The notes beneath the pieces are model-generated. The model was given only the letters and a program-made list of their open reading frames with translations, did no database searches and was not told the origin of the DNA. Of a stretch of 64,000 bases of DNA, positions 1-11,013 are shown piece after piece. Each line of letters begins with the position of its first letter. Positions within the stretch are counted from its first letter, which is position 1. Made by a program: the position numbers and the translations under genes. Origin of the DNA: Hypholoma sublateritium FD-334 SS-4 (taxonomy: Eukaryota; Basidiomycota; Agaricomycetes; Agaricales; Strophariaceae); contig KN817594.1 of the NCBI GenBank assembly GCA_000827495.1, forward strand, positions 62,001-126,000, in the 5' to 3' direction.

Positions 1-2420
1 TTTCTGGGCGAGCACATCCACGGTAGCTCATATAGACTCCTTTGTATTTTCAACCAATGGCTGCTGACTGGTCTTGTCGCGCCTCGGTTTATGAAATAAG
101 AATAATCAGGTTTTGCCCTTCGGCAGTCCAACTTCTGTTTATTATAGGTGCATTAGATCCATTTGTTGATTCGGAAAGTGGTGCGATAGAAGGGGCAGAT
201 CGCGAAGGTCAAGTTTCAGGTTGGTTGCAGGTGTTCTAGATATAACTACTCCGTTTTTTCCCCCCAAGAAGTTCCCAGCCAAGGTCCTTTCTGGGGCAGT
301 GTTAGTCTAGCTTGTATATAATCGTGCGCATACACGTCTCTGGCCTATCAAAATGATCCATGATTCGCTCTATCCTATGACTTTCAAACATTTCTGACCG
401 CCTCTCGGGCCGTGCATGTCATGTAAAGTCTGTGGCATAGCCTAAAACGATAAGTTATAACCAGGGCCACATGCTTGCCTCACAGTTTGATGCATTAAAA
501 GGAAGCAAGTCGATATGTGCTGAGCTTCTGTAAAATCCTATTACTTGTACAACTCTTTGGGTTCCAATAACAGATGCCACAGTTTATGAACACCCACGTG
601 GTCGACCATACATATTTGCTGGTGGACTGAACCTGTATTTCCGGCGCCTGGGCTGATCAGGATTATCAAATGTAAATGGTACCAAGATGGGCGGAATTTT
701 TTCTCGGTGAAGTTATTGATATCTCTATTATTATAAGGTCTGTTATTCCACAGTCAAGATCCTGCTCTTTCAGAGCAAAAATAAGCAGGTGATCTCGATC
801 AACGCTAGACGCATCAAATTCCCGGATATGGACCCGAAGATACCAAATATAGCAGTGTAGTGATGTTTATGTTGAATAACGTCGACTAATCTTTGAACTC
901 CGTCGAATACCAGGGCTGTGCATGTGAAGTTCGATCTCGGCCAGTGGCCACTTACAGATATTTCACATTTAAAGGAAGAAGTTGTGATAAGTGGCACATG
1001 TGGAAGTGTAAGTACTGCCACAAAATAGTGGTGGAAGTCTGGATGAATTTTGGGGTTGACAGAGAGCTTGCAGTGTTAGTAAGTATTAGTAACATTTCAG
1101 AATTGGTGAGGTATGGAGGAGGAACCTCAGACGGTATATTTCTTTGTCATTAGGACCGCCTCTATTATATCCCTCTGCGCCAGGGATCCATATAAGGCCA
1201 CTACCGTCGCTGCGGTCTTTTTTGGGATATCCGAGCCTGCTACGGTAGTCGGCCAGAAATTCATTAACCTTCAAGCTTCAATATTTAATTATAAATTATC
1301 GCAGGGGAACAAGGTTCTGCCAGGGAGTAGATCTTTGTTGGCTCTGCCACCTGGAAAAGGGTTAAAAGACGAATATATGGCTCTCAGTGTAATGCGTAAG
1401 CGTCTTAAAGTATAATACCGAGTCTTGTTTTATTCAATTATTCAACTTCCACCTTACAGACGGATTGTATGTGTTCAACTGACATAATGCGATCCTTGTC
1501 TGTGATAAGCGCTTGTGATGAGCGCCCAGCGTGCGGCCAAGCTTGAATAAGCGCCCTAGGATGGAATATCAACTAAAGAATGTTTCTTAATATCTCTTCG
1601 GGAGATAATAAAGCCGAGAGGTATGACATGGATCAATGTATAGCTTAACAACTCAGGGCGCAGCGTGGAATAATTGTAGAATAATCTATGTATTGTTGAC
1701 AGTACTACTAAATTGATTACAAATGTCAGCGGTCAGAGAGCGGTCGCACTTTTCTGGCCTCACGGATATGCCTATTAGTATGACTGATCGGCATATGATG
1801 ACATGTTACTAAATCAAACTTTCCTTAGCTGTCAGCTTCCTCTACGTTCCGACAAGTGCCACGGCCCGCATCTGACGACAATATTCTCGCGACTTGGGAC
1901 GATATATGGCACTGCTCAATCCATTCGCCAAACCCTATCGACGCGGAATCACTTGGAGGGCATGTGTTTATCACCGTCACAATTGTGTGGCGCGGAATTC
2001 CCATGCACTGCATGTCAGTTGTAGACAGCGTATTTGATTCCGGGATTACTTATATATACCGCATATACTTAGTCAATGGAGGCGTTATCAACCTCATCAG
2101 CAACCTCCAATAGGGGCTGGGCGAAGGTGATAGCCTTCGGTGCGCGCCTTTCATGCTGGATATCTTCCTTAAAGAACTAAATATGGTGGTATAGGTGTCT
2201 TTATAGAGAGGATAGTACATTCCGAAATCTACCAGTTTAGAGGAGAATATGACGAAGGGTAGGCTCAAGGTGGCTGCATGGACCAACGAATACATAAAAA
2301 ATGGTATGTAAATACTTTGTTACATGACCTATCTGACGACGAAGAACTTATCGTGTACCGACATTTCTTCAATTCACTGGCCCAGACCTAAGGAATACGG
2401 TTCAGCAGCATGTCTACGGC
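1..2420. other. AT-rich region without a recognised gene
   Basis: The only open frames here are short (under about 100 codons) and show no family resemblance, no clear chain of exons and no transposon domain. It may be intergenic DNA upstream of the HET-domain gene or decayed sequence. A short stretch at about 2326-2390 reads like coding sequence in another frame before a stop and could be a 5' exon or a relic. Confidence 0.4.
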
Positions 2421-2423
2421 CAA

Positions 2424-4004
2424 ATGCCAATTCGAATGATCAAGCTACCGGGAATGAACCTTCTGAGCAGGACTGGTGTGGTAAGAGACATTACCCGGAG
2501 GATTTTGGAGCAAGTCAGCGAAGCAAAGATTGAAGACAAGACGACACATGTACTGCTCAGAGAGAAAATTTCGGAGGAAGATGCCTATCACAGAGTTATC
2601 CAAGAGGTTGTCGATAATTTCGGGCAGTATGCGATTCTCTCTCACACGTGGCTTCAAGACGAAGAGGATTCTGAATTAACATACGGCGACCTCATGCGAA
2701 ATGGCACAGAATGGCCTTCGTTATACGCTGAAACCAATGGAGCAGGGTACAGAAAGGTGTTCGGATTTTGCAAAATTGCTCACAGCGAAGGATATCCGTA
2801 TGCTTGGATGGACACAGTTTGCATCAACCAAGACAGTACCTCGGAGCTCGACGAATCCATTCGGTCCATGTATCGCTGGTATCAGCGCTCATCGATGTGT
2901 ATGGCATATCTGGCCGACACAGCCTCGTTGTCTGATATGGGAAGGGATCGCTGGTTCACCCGAGGGTGGACGCTTCAGGAACTCCTAGCGCCACAAAAGA
3001 TCAAGTTCTACAACAAGAACTGGAAATTTCTCGGGGCCACAGGGGAGGTTGAGCCAAGGGATTCAAAGAATAGTCATCAAGAATGCGTTTATGATGAAAA
3101 GAATGAAGAAGCCGTCATTTCTGTTGAAGATATTATCGAAGAAGTCGCCGGCATTGCTGCTCACGAAAGAATTCAATTTATGTCGGGAATGAGCACGACC
3201 GTTGACGTGTCCCACAGAATGCGATGGGCTGCCCACCGGACCACGACAAGAGGAGAAGACCAGGCGTACTGCTTGATGGGAATATTTGGTGTCAGCTTCT
3301 CCATTGCATATGGAGAAGGCGCTGAACGTGCCTTTTTCCGATTGATAGAGGCAATTTTAACATCATTTCGAGACCTCTCGGACGTGCTGGTCTGGGGCGG
3401 AAAACCCATCTCCGACGAAATCCATTCATCCTCCCTGATTCCGTCAAGCCCTAAATGTTATCTGCGATCGCCTGCCGTCGGCGCTTATTTTTTCTCCACG
3501 TTTATTCCTGCGGAACCTCTTTTGCTTACTCACATCGGACTGAGGATACGAGTCCTGCTTATCCGAGGCGAATACCGCAGCTCCAGCCCCAGATTGGTCG
3601 ATGGCGCAGACATGAGTATCTGCCTAAAAATCAATTGGAACCAGCGGCCTTTACGCTGGCATGAATACGATGTATTCTCTGAGTCTTCCACTGTGAGACT
3701 GCAAGGGAATAACCGAGAACTTAATCGCCAAGCATTGGTTCTAGGCATCTGGAATGTTGAAGATGACAGTAATGTCGTTGTGCTACCACCTATTCCATGT
3801 GCGTTTCTTTTTGAAGTCATACAAAAAAAGAAAAAACATATGTTCGACTCTGTACCAGAGAACCCATTTACCCCGAGCTCGAAAGTTCATACCCGAGAAG
3901 GAATAAGATTTATATCCTACAAGTCCTCTTCCTTGACTGCTATACGTATTTTAAAGCAGAATTTGATCTTGTCGTTTGCTAGTTTACATACATTATATCT
4001 ATGA
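2424..4004 (+). CDS. HET-domain (heterokaryon incompatibility-type) protein
   Basis: The single uninterrupted reading frame gives about 526 residues. Residues about 70-200 carry the HET signature: YAILSHTWL, then GYRKVFGFCKIA, AWMDTVCINQ, ESIRSMYRWYQ and DRWFTRGWTLQELLAP. A later block (about 268-300) has MRWAAHRTTTRGEDQAYCLMGIFGV, the usual C-terminal end of fungal HET domains, followed by YGEGAERAFFRL. In filamentous fungi such proteins mediate non-self recognition and can trigger cell death on fusion of incompatible hyphae; in Agaricomycetes they form large families whose individual roles are mostly unknown. No NACHT or WD40 region follows, so this is a HET-only form. The ATG at 2424 is the first in frame, but the frame is open upstream, so a spliced 5' exon is possible. 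Confidence 0.9.
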   Translation: MPIRMIKLPGMNLLSRTGVVRDITRRILEQVSEAKIEDKTTHVLLREKISEEDAYHRVIQEVVDNFGQYAILSHTWLQDEEDSELTYGDLMRNGTEWPSLYAETNGAGYRKVFGFCKIAHSEGYPYAWMDTVCINQDSTSELDESIRSMYRWYQRSSMCMAYLADTASLSDMGRDRWFTRGWTLQELLAPQKIKFYNKNWKFLGATGEVEPRDSKNSHQECVYDEKNEEAVISVEDIIEEVAGIAAHERIQFMSGMSTTVDVSHRMRWAAHRTTTRGEDQAYCLMGIFGVSFSIAYGEGAERAFFRLIEAILTSFRDLSDVLVWGGKPISDEIHSSSLIPSSPKCYLRSPAVGAYFFSTFIPAEPLLLTHIGLRIRVLLIRGEYRSSSPRLVDGADMSICLKINWNQRPLRWHEYDVFSESSTVRLQGNNRELNRQALVLGIWNVEDDSNVVVLPPIPCAFLFEVIQKKKKHMFDSVPENPFTPSSKVHTREGIRFISYKSSSLTAIRILKQNLILSFASLHTLYL

Positions 4005-4306
4005 CTGTTTTGCGAGAGCAACATTGTGGAGTATATTCCGCTGTTGAGCGCCAAGCCTAGATGGAAGCAAACACTGATTACAATCGTTTTGGCGCCTAAA
4101 CGAACTTCGGCGGATCAAATCATACGATTATGTAGTAAGCGCCTTTCAAAAATATAACTTGCAAACGACATTCGGGTTCAGTGGGAACTGCCGGCATCTG
4201 GTGTAATATCTGCTATTTCATTTAAAAGAATTATTGCGGCCCTTGAGTGCATCTCATTGTTCATCAAATACTGAATTTTACATGATCTAGAAGCACCCAG
4301 CACCAC

Positions 4307-5611
4307 CTAGCACCAACAAAACCTGGTAATGGCTATCATTAAATGCAAGTCAGTAGCGTGAAAGCTTACTCACTTTTCGTTATACGCCCACGAAACATTA
4401 TTCGAGTTGCCTGAGCCATACCACTTGAATGAGGACAGATGATCTTCACGTGTAAATGTCCTGCCTTCCGAACGCTGCGCGATATCTCTAAAGTGAGATG
4501 GAAGGTTCCATACCTCCACTTCGTCAACCGAATGCCGCTTCGCGAAGTCGGTAATCTGGAATAACAAGCTTTCGAATGTATCCAGTGGTGTCCTAAAACG
4601 CGTGATTATGAGCCTATTCATGACCGGCGGGCGGAAATCCAATGTCCAGGTAGCGAAGGTCGAGACGTTTGGTACCGCGTATTCGGAGGTGCCAGAAGAG
4701 ATCCCCCAGTAGATCGGCATTGGCTCCATCTTACTCCAAAATTGTTCCAGGCGGTGGTATTGGAACTCTGCTACTCCTCGCGTAGGTAATGCTGTAAATG
4801 AAATTGGATGCGATGCTGGCCCTATGGAGAGTTCACGCTTCATCACCTGTACATCAGCTTTCCATGCCTGCTTTACTGCGTCTTTGTCAAGCCATCGCCA
4901 GTCTTGAGAGCCCTCGTTGTGCGATAACAGAAGAGCATGTGCGCTACGCACATTCCACATTGTTGATGTTGACTCTGTAACTTGCCACCCGCCAGTGTTT
5001 TCCATAGTCGGTCCAGTCATTTGATAGAACCGTGGGCCGACATCGCTGTATAGGACAGAAAATTCGCCATCTTCAACGAAGCGCGGACGCTGGGGAGGAC
5101 TACCCCATTCTGCAGGGAACCGATCTATTTCAAGGAATCCGCGGCGGCCAATGACCCAATGCACGAGGCTCATCATATGTTTCGCATAGCCTTTGCCTCG
5201 GTTCCACTCTGGAGTGAATACCGAAGCGATCGCGTAACCGTTGACCTCCTCTACGATGTTATCTGCTCCTGCAGAGGTAGCCACCCTAGCGACTAGCCCA
5301 TCGCGGCGAAATCTTTTGAAACGGAGTCAGTGTAGAGAACAATTGATAGATAACACCACCCAAGGTATATACGTTTCGCATGAGCATAGGAAGTCCAAAG
5401 AGTCGGGAAAATCACGGCGTGCCAAAACCCTATCATTGATTGAATTCAAGTGGAGTTGGAACTGGACCGAAAATCAACACCCACAAAGTTATGAGTCGGT
5501 GATCTTTCGACACTTCGTGATTATCCGATCGCGCATCGCGCTCCAGATATTGCTGTAGAGTTGTACCCCTGCCCCAAGACGCGAAGCTTCGGGTACGGGA
5601 TTCAATAACCT
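4307..5611 (-). pseudogene. LYC1-like N-acetyltransferase, 3' part of a transposon-split gene
   Basis: This resembles fungal LYC1 (lysine N6-acetyltransferase, GNAT fold). Clear blocks are ESRTRSFASWGRG and LQQYLERD (exon 1), LDFLCSCET (exon 2), FRRDGLVARVATSAG, NGYAIASVFTP, WNRGKGYAKHMMSLVHW (acetyl-CoA loop region) and VEVWNLPSHF (exon 3), and the family's FCWC end (exon 4). Inferred exons: 5611-5485 (continuing exon 1), 5429-5373, 5312-4374 and 4322-4307, with GT-AG introns of 55, 60 and 51 nt. The last intron removes a stop that directly follows WAYNEK and restores KFCWC-stop. The first 52 coding bases lie at 11242-11191, on the far side of the Ngaro element. Joined, the gene would encode about 397 residues, a normal family length. 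Apart from the insertion no frameshift was seen, so the break is probably recent. Confidence 0.88.
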
Positions 5612-5720
5612 TCCACTCTCGTCTCTCGCTACGTTCCGAACGATCAAGAAACTACAAGCTGCCAGGGTTGGGCTGTGCCCGTGCGTTAGCTCGGGCAGGA
5701 ACACGGAGCGCGAGGCCGCT
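5612..5720 (-). repeat. Ngaro split direct repeat B2 (element 3' end)
   Basis: This is the terminal 109-bp B repeat. Its outer edge is the 3' boundary of the element, because the LYC1-like coding sequence resumes at 5611. A 211-bp unique stretch (5721-5931) separates it from A2; no gene was recognised there. Confidence 0.93.
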
Positions 5721-5931
5721 GGGTGGGTGGGCCTTCGCTCCATGACTTTATGTTGCAGCTCTGTATTTCTTTAAACATGACAAACTTGAAATTTGAATAT
5801 AACAGCTTTAAGACATGACTACTACTGTATCTGTTTGCTCTCTCTCAGCACGGTAAATTCTTGACACTCCAAAGGAAATTGTACTATGAAAACTTCACAA
5901 ACAGGTTATACTACAGGGAGGGCGGGATGGG

Positions 5932-6108
5932 ATGAAAGATTTAGGACTATGAGAATGAAGACCGAAGAGCAAAACTTTGAAATGCTCGCGTCGCTTGAAA
6001 GTGTGCGGCGCGATTCGAAGAAAGGGATACCGTGCGAAAAACTGCGGAGCTCCGCTAAACGCTCGTGTGGACGCTGGTGCGCCTGCCTCGTCATGTGCAC
6101 CCCGCTAA
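5932..6108 (-). repeat. Ngaro split direct repeat A2
   Basis: This is the internal copy of the 177-bp A repeat, abutting B1 directly at 6108/6109. The A2-B1 junction corresponds to the joined ends expected in a circular intermediate. Confidence 0.93.
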
Positions 6109-6217
6109 TCCACTCTCGTCTCTCGCTACGTTCCGAACGATCAAGAAACTACAAGCTGCCAGGGTTGGGCTGTGCCCGTGCGTTAGCTCGGGCAGGAACA
6201 CGGAGCGCGAGGCCGCT
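6109..6217 (-). repeat. Ngaro split direct repeat B1
   Basis: The 109-bp internal B repeat lies 69 bp past the recombinase stop codon and is identical to 5612-5720. Confidence 0.93.
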
Positions 6218-6286
6218 TACCCAACACCGACGAGGCTTCCGCGGCGCTCGCTTGCGACGACAGCCTCCCAACCCAAGCAGAGGAGG

Positions 6287-7470
6287 CTAAATCCTTGGAT
6301 TTCGCCGCAGAGGGCCTCTACAGCCTTGACTTGGGTAACTGGTAGGCATATTCCCTAAATGCCTGTTTGCAATGAGCTCGAATGATCTGATATATACCTA
6401 GTCATCAAAATTGGATCAATGTTAATCAACTACACAACGACGGTCTGCACCATACCTGGTAGGCCAACGACTTCCATCTACCAGCAATGCGAATGTGTTC
6501 AGGGTTCTTTCCTTCTGCTAAGAAGAAAGAAGCTCCTCCTATCCGTGGTGAGTGGCCAAAGGTTGTTCCCCAGCCCCAAGCTTGTAGGATAGCATTAATT
6601 CGGCCTAACGCTTTACTTCGCACCATAGGTCTTACTACTCCCCGTCTATCTTGCCATGAAAACAACGGGTCTAACCTCCCAGCTGGTGTTACTTTCGCCA
6701 TGTTCTTCAATGCCTTAATTGGGCATAGATCACTTTGTGGGACGATGAATACTGATTGAATTTCCCCCATTTTGGCTGTTTTTGCTGAAGGTAAATCCAA
6801 TCTTGCGTATTCTGTGCCGTCCAGATCTATTCCCATGACCACGTCGCCTCTTTTTAGGTGTTTTCGCCCGTCGAAGGAGGTCCTCGATGCTACCGATACT
6901 TCGCCGAAACGCATCATGCCCCAGAAGGCGCATAATACCATTGCCCAAATGCATGCGTCAAATGGATCTTCTAGGTTTAGTGAGCTCTTCAATGCATGTA
7001 ACATTGGTATTGTCATCGGCGGTCGCATTGGTCTGGTGCGTGTCCCAAACATGTTTTGCATACCCCTTAATGACCAGTCTATTCTCTGGTAGTCGTCCTT
7101 TGATAGTGGCGGTGGCCAGCCTTGCGCTATGTGCCATGCTCTAACCCCTGATAGGTATTTTCTCGCTGTTTGTACTGAGATTGGTTCAAACTTGATATCA
7201 CTGACTATCGTGATCTGAAGTTCGTCTGGGTCCGTCACTACCCACAGTGCAAAGGAGTGGAGGAGCTGAAATGATGCTGGTAGACGCTGTGCTTCAGGTA
7301 TGGAGAAGTTGTCACAAAAGGTGTGGAACTTCTTGATTGCTGATCCATAACTCTTGGGGTCACGTAGGGATGCCTGAGATGCCAAGTCTGCTAACAGTTT
7401 TATGACCGGATCATTGATTGTGGCTGGGGGAGGTGTATTTACTCCTTTCCACTGAAAAATTCTCTGGCCT
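6287..7470 (-). CDS. Ngaro tyrosine recombinase (spliced)
   Basis: The frame covers a recombinase with an N-terminal core-binding region (IKKFHTFCDNF, TARKYLSGVRAWHIAQGW) and a catalytic domain: first Arg in GMMRFGEV, HSPRIGGASFF for the H-x-x-R box, and AGRWKSLAYQ. A 58-nt intron (6455-6398, GTATGG...CTAG) then joins Q to VYIRSFELIANRHLGN, supplying the catalytic Tyr in VYIR; read-through would give VWCR and a stop instead. The stop codon is at 6287. The enzyme would insert a circular intermediate into the host chromosome without target duplication. The N-terminal boundary is unclear: the frame overlaps the RT end and may be reached by splicing or frameshifting. Confidence 0.85.
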
Positions 7471-7612
7471 ACCCTGCAGTTTGGGCGTAGCCAAGCACTT
7501 GGTCTCGTGTCTTCACTGATCTCTTGTTGCCTTGCGAATGTGTTATTCCTAGGATTCCGATTATTTCGCAGAATGCTTGGTATGCTATTTGTGCGCACTA
7601 CTGGGAATGCGG

Positions 7613-9110
7613 TTATCTGCTTGAAAAAGGTTCCAGGATATTGCTCAACTCGCAGGGAAGTCCAGCATCCGATCTTATCTGTGCTTGCGGAAACCCCTTG
7701 AGGAACTCTGATACTCGTCCCCTTGATAGGCTGTCTGTCACGTTTGACCTGCTGGTTACGTGCACCGCCTTCAATCGTATACTGTTCTTCGCGAGCATTA
7801 TATAAATTCTTTTTGTGACCTCGTTTGTCTCCTGGCTTCTCGATCGACCCTTGTTTAGAACTGAGACTACCCCACTGTTGTCGGATCTGACCAAATAGTA
7901 ACCTGGAGCTAGCAGATTCTCGGATAGCGCTAGAATGAGTGCCAATTCCACTGCGACCGCTTCTGCCCATCCAATGTTGTACTGTTGTTTTGGGCCTATG
8001 TGAACTCCTTTCCTCCACTTCCACACGGCCCAAAACTTGGTTATGGCCACTCCTATACCAAAGTCTGTACTGGCATCTCCCCACCAGTCGAGATCGATTG
8101 GTTCCTCTCTTCCTAAGGATAGCTCTGAAGGTATGATTTCCAATAGGTCGAGAATCCACTTCAAATCTTGTGATACTGAATTTGGTGGGTTTAGACGAGC
8201 TCTCGGAGATCGGAATTTGTTTGCAAAATATGATATGCTCCTGAGGAATGGGCGGATGATGTGGTAGATACATGAGACATGGACCAATTTTCCATGGAGA
8301 CTTGCTGCCTCGTGCATGGTTGCTTTGAAATCCTTCGACCTCCATTCCTTGATCAAGGTCATTATCTTTGACCGCTTCTCTTGAGGTAAGCTCACTGATC
8401 GGGTAGCTAGATTCCAGTCGAAGCCAATGTATCTTTGAATCACGGATAATGGACGTAGCTTCTCCAGGCTCCAGGGAACGCCAATTGGGGCTGTAAGCCC
8501 AATGAAGTCTTCTTCTGTCCACGTATGTTGTGGCAAGCGAATTACGAAGAAATCGTCCACCCATTTGATCAACGGGCCAAACCCTGCTTTGGTATAGATT
8601 CCGACAAGCATGTCCGCCACGCATCCAAAAACGCCTGCACTTGACGACATGCCAAACATCACTGCCCTGTCCACTCGTACTTTGCCTTCCCACCAAATGC
8701 ACAATGAATTTTGTTGGTCTGGCCTTATGGGAGTAAGACGATATGCTGCTGAGATATCGAATGTTGCAGCCAAACAACCGTTTGGTAGTGAGAGGATGAG
8801 TTGAGCTGTTTTGTCGAAAGTACCCCATTCTGTTGGAAATTCGTCGGAATTTATCCCTGTATTCACTGATTGGATATTTGGGTTGTTTCTGGGATAGGAT
8901 AGATCTTGGATCATCCTGAATTTTGATGAATGTGGTTTGGGAACCAAGCCTATCGGAGATGTTCTGAATGGCCCAATAATGCTCTCCAATTCTTCCACCG
9001 AGTAAGCTCTTGAATACCGCCCACTTGCGAATTCGCTTTCTATATATCTTGATATGAATGCTCGGTCGATTTCTGCTGATGCATGATTCTCGAAAAAACA
9101 TTGTTTCCTT
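7613..9110 (-). CDS. Ngaro reverse transcriptase / RNase H
   Basis: The frame is open from about 9110 (start hidden by ambiguous bases; no ATG certain) to a stop at 7613. RT motifs: SPIGLVPKPHSSKFRMIQDLSYP, then AATFDISAAYRLTPI (first catalytic Asp), FGMSSSAGVFG, and KWVDDFFVIR, where WVDD stands for the usual YxDD box. RNase H follows: DWWGDASTDFGIGVA, WAEAVAVELALILA, VRSDNSGVVSVLNKG and HVTSRSNVTDSLSRG, with the acidic residues in place. The order RT-RNase H-recombinase is that of DIRS-type elements. Together the domains would copy element RNA into a circular DNA. Confidence 0.88.
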
Positions 9111-9246
9111 TGGNGCNGATTTTATCCCAACATCAAACCCTTCTCGAAGTCCGGTCATTACGTGTCTCCAATCTTCCNTGATTCCAAGATTTCTCAAAAG
9201 ATCTTCNACTTTATCTGCTATGAGGGGTGTGACTACCACTCGTGGA

Positions 9247-11010
9247 TCACTGNGATCTANCTCCTGCTTGGTGACATGCTTTAGCTCCNTGGGAGGAGTC
9301 TTTGCAGATACTGCATGCATGGGCGTTGATACAGCTAGATCCATAGCTACANGATGAGTATTTGGCCCAGTTGTAGCAGTAGATCTTGTTATTGGGTCCC
9401 ATGAGTGCATGCTCGCTCCTTGCCCCTGTTGCGATGCGAGCTGCCGGTTTTCCTGCTGATGTTGATTCTGCTTTGCAGTCCGCAGGCAAGTGTCCTGCAA
9501 AGCCACATCGAAAGCACATGCTGTTGCCAGCACCTGTCCTTAGCTGTTTGGTACTGCGAAAATTACTTGACGAAAAACCTGACTCTGGTGCTGATCGTTT
9601 CGTTGGGGACCCATGTGCATAAGCAGAAGATGTCGATGAAGCTCCATGGTGTGAAGAATGTTGAAGAGTGCCTGCCGTCTCTACCATCAACCGACTTGTG
9701 GTTAAGGAGAGGCATTGAGTATCCAGTGTGCTAAGATCATGTCTAGGATTTAAGTGAACAAAATCCCTTTGCTGGATGTCATAATCGACTGCTATTGCCC
9801 ATCCATGGGTCCTCTCGATGTCCAGTACGATGCGATGATGAGCAGCAAAGGCCTCTGCTCGTACATTGCCCAGGTGAATGCGAAGACGGTCTTCCATCAC
9901 GCGCGAAGCTCCCAGCCAATCTGACAAGGAAATGAACCTTTCGGCCTTCCTGTCAAGTTGTTTGGACGTAAGTCCCCCTTGGGCATTTATAACAAACTCC
10001 TCATTGCTGTGAAGAGCTTTAATCTTCGCCGATTTGGTAAGACTCGTGTAAGGGATGTACTTGAATGCCGCAATGGCCTCGTCAACTTTAGCTGAGACGG
10101 CTACAGAATGGGTACCACAATTAGCACTTCATAACTTCAAACAAAATTTTTGGTGCCCGAGATGTGGTCGAACAAGCAGGGACCAACCCAGTGCATACTA
10201 GCCAATGCCAAGTAGCCTGCTAATATACATGCACTCTCTCCACCCTTACGACGAAACAATATGGCCCACTCCTATCGAGTGTCCATCAAAGTCTCCATTT
10301 TACGACGAAAATGATACGGCCCACTCCTATCGAGTGTCCGTCAAATGCTACTCGCAAAACGCCTATCGCGCAGTCGAGAGCGAACGATTTGTGCCCGCCG
10401 ATGCTCCAGTCCTCCATAGAACTGTGCATCGAACCCGGCCAACGATGATTTGGTCACGATAGTAATGAAATGACTTACCAATTCCTAGGACATTTTCCTT
10501 GTAGCCCGGGACAATGTCTGGAATGGTTACTCTCTTGGTTTCCTTCTCTTTCTGACCTTCTCGGACAGCCCTCGATGTTCGCGCCCTTTGCGCCTCGTCG
10601 TCGTCCATAAATAACCTCTGTTCGTCTCCAGGATCCCTCCTATTTGGCGACTGTTGGCGGCTCTGACTGCCCTGTTCACTACCTCCTCCGCTGATCCTGT
10701 CGTCGATGTGTGCCTGGTCATTATTAGCTTGACGAGCTCTGCCTGCTTCCCTTTGTGCCTCGGCCAGCGCTTCTCTCAACCTCAATACCTCCTCCCTCAG
10801 TACTTGCTCGACTGGTCCATTCCCTGGGCGCCGATTATCGTAAATCGAGTCCACGGAATTTGCCCTACTTCTATTCCCGACTGGCTGTTCTGGCTGAAAT
10901 TCTGGTGTTTGCGCTTGACCACTCAATGTTTGCTGGGAATTGTTCCCTTCTCTTGCATTCCCCAGGTTCAGGCCAAGGTGTGCAGCCTGCGGGAATGTTC
11001 TGTTTGTCAT
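9247..11010 (-). CDS. Ngaro gag-like protein (spliced)
   Basis: Inferred exons are 11010-10479 and 10100-9247, joined across a 378-nt intron with a GTAAGT donor and a CTGTAG acceptor; phase and frame agree. The first exon gives a Gln/Asn-rich leader and a coiled-coil stretch (VEQVLREEVLRLREALAEA). The second gives an alpha-helical capsid-like region, then a CCHC zinc knuckle (CFRCGFAGHLPADC) and a CCCH-type finger (C-x8-C-x5-C-x3-H, starting YCYNWAKY). These fingers would bind the element's RNA during packaging. Three or four ambiguous bases near 9253-9352 leave the last residues uncertain. Gag assignment rests on position and zinc fingers, since gag proteins are poorly conserved. Confidence 0.8.
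10246..10345. repeat. Two-copy tandem repeat in the gag intron
   Basis: Two near-identical units of about 45 bp (10246-10290 and 10300-10345, offset 54 bp) share the core GGCCCACTCCTATCGAGTGTCC. They lie inside the inferred gag intron and explain part of its unusual length. Confidence 0.8.
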
Positions 11011-11013
11011 TGT

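Noticed and set aside
5886..6358. Plus-strand frames inside the A2/B1 repeats as a small gene
   Set aside because: They repeat at 11014-11190 because the repeat itself is copied, and they have no family match; they are repeat sequence.
8998..9533. Upstream part of the very long minus-strand frame from 9533 to 6426 as one 1035-residue protein
   Set aside because: Only its last third (from about 7470) has recombinase motifs. The upstream two thirds run in another frame than the RT/RNase H motifs, so that part is a shadow of the RT gene.
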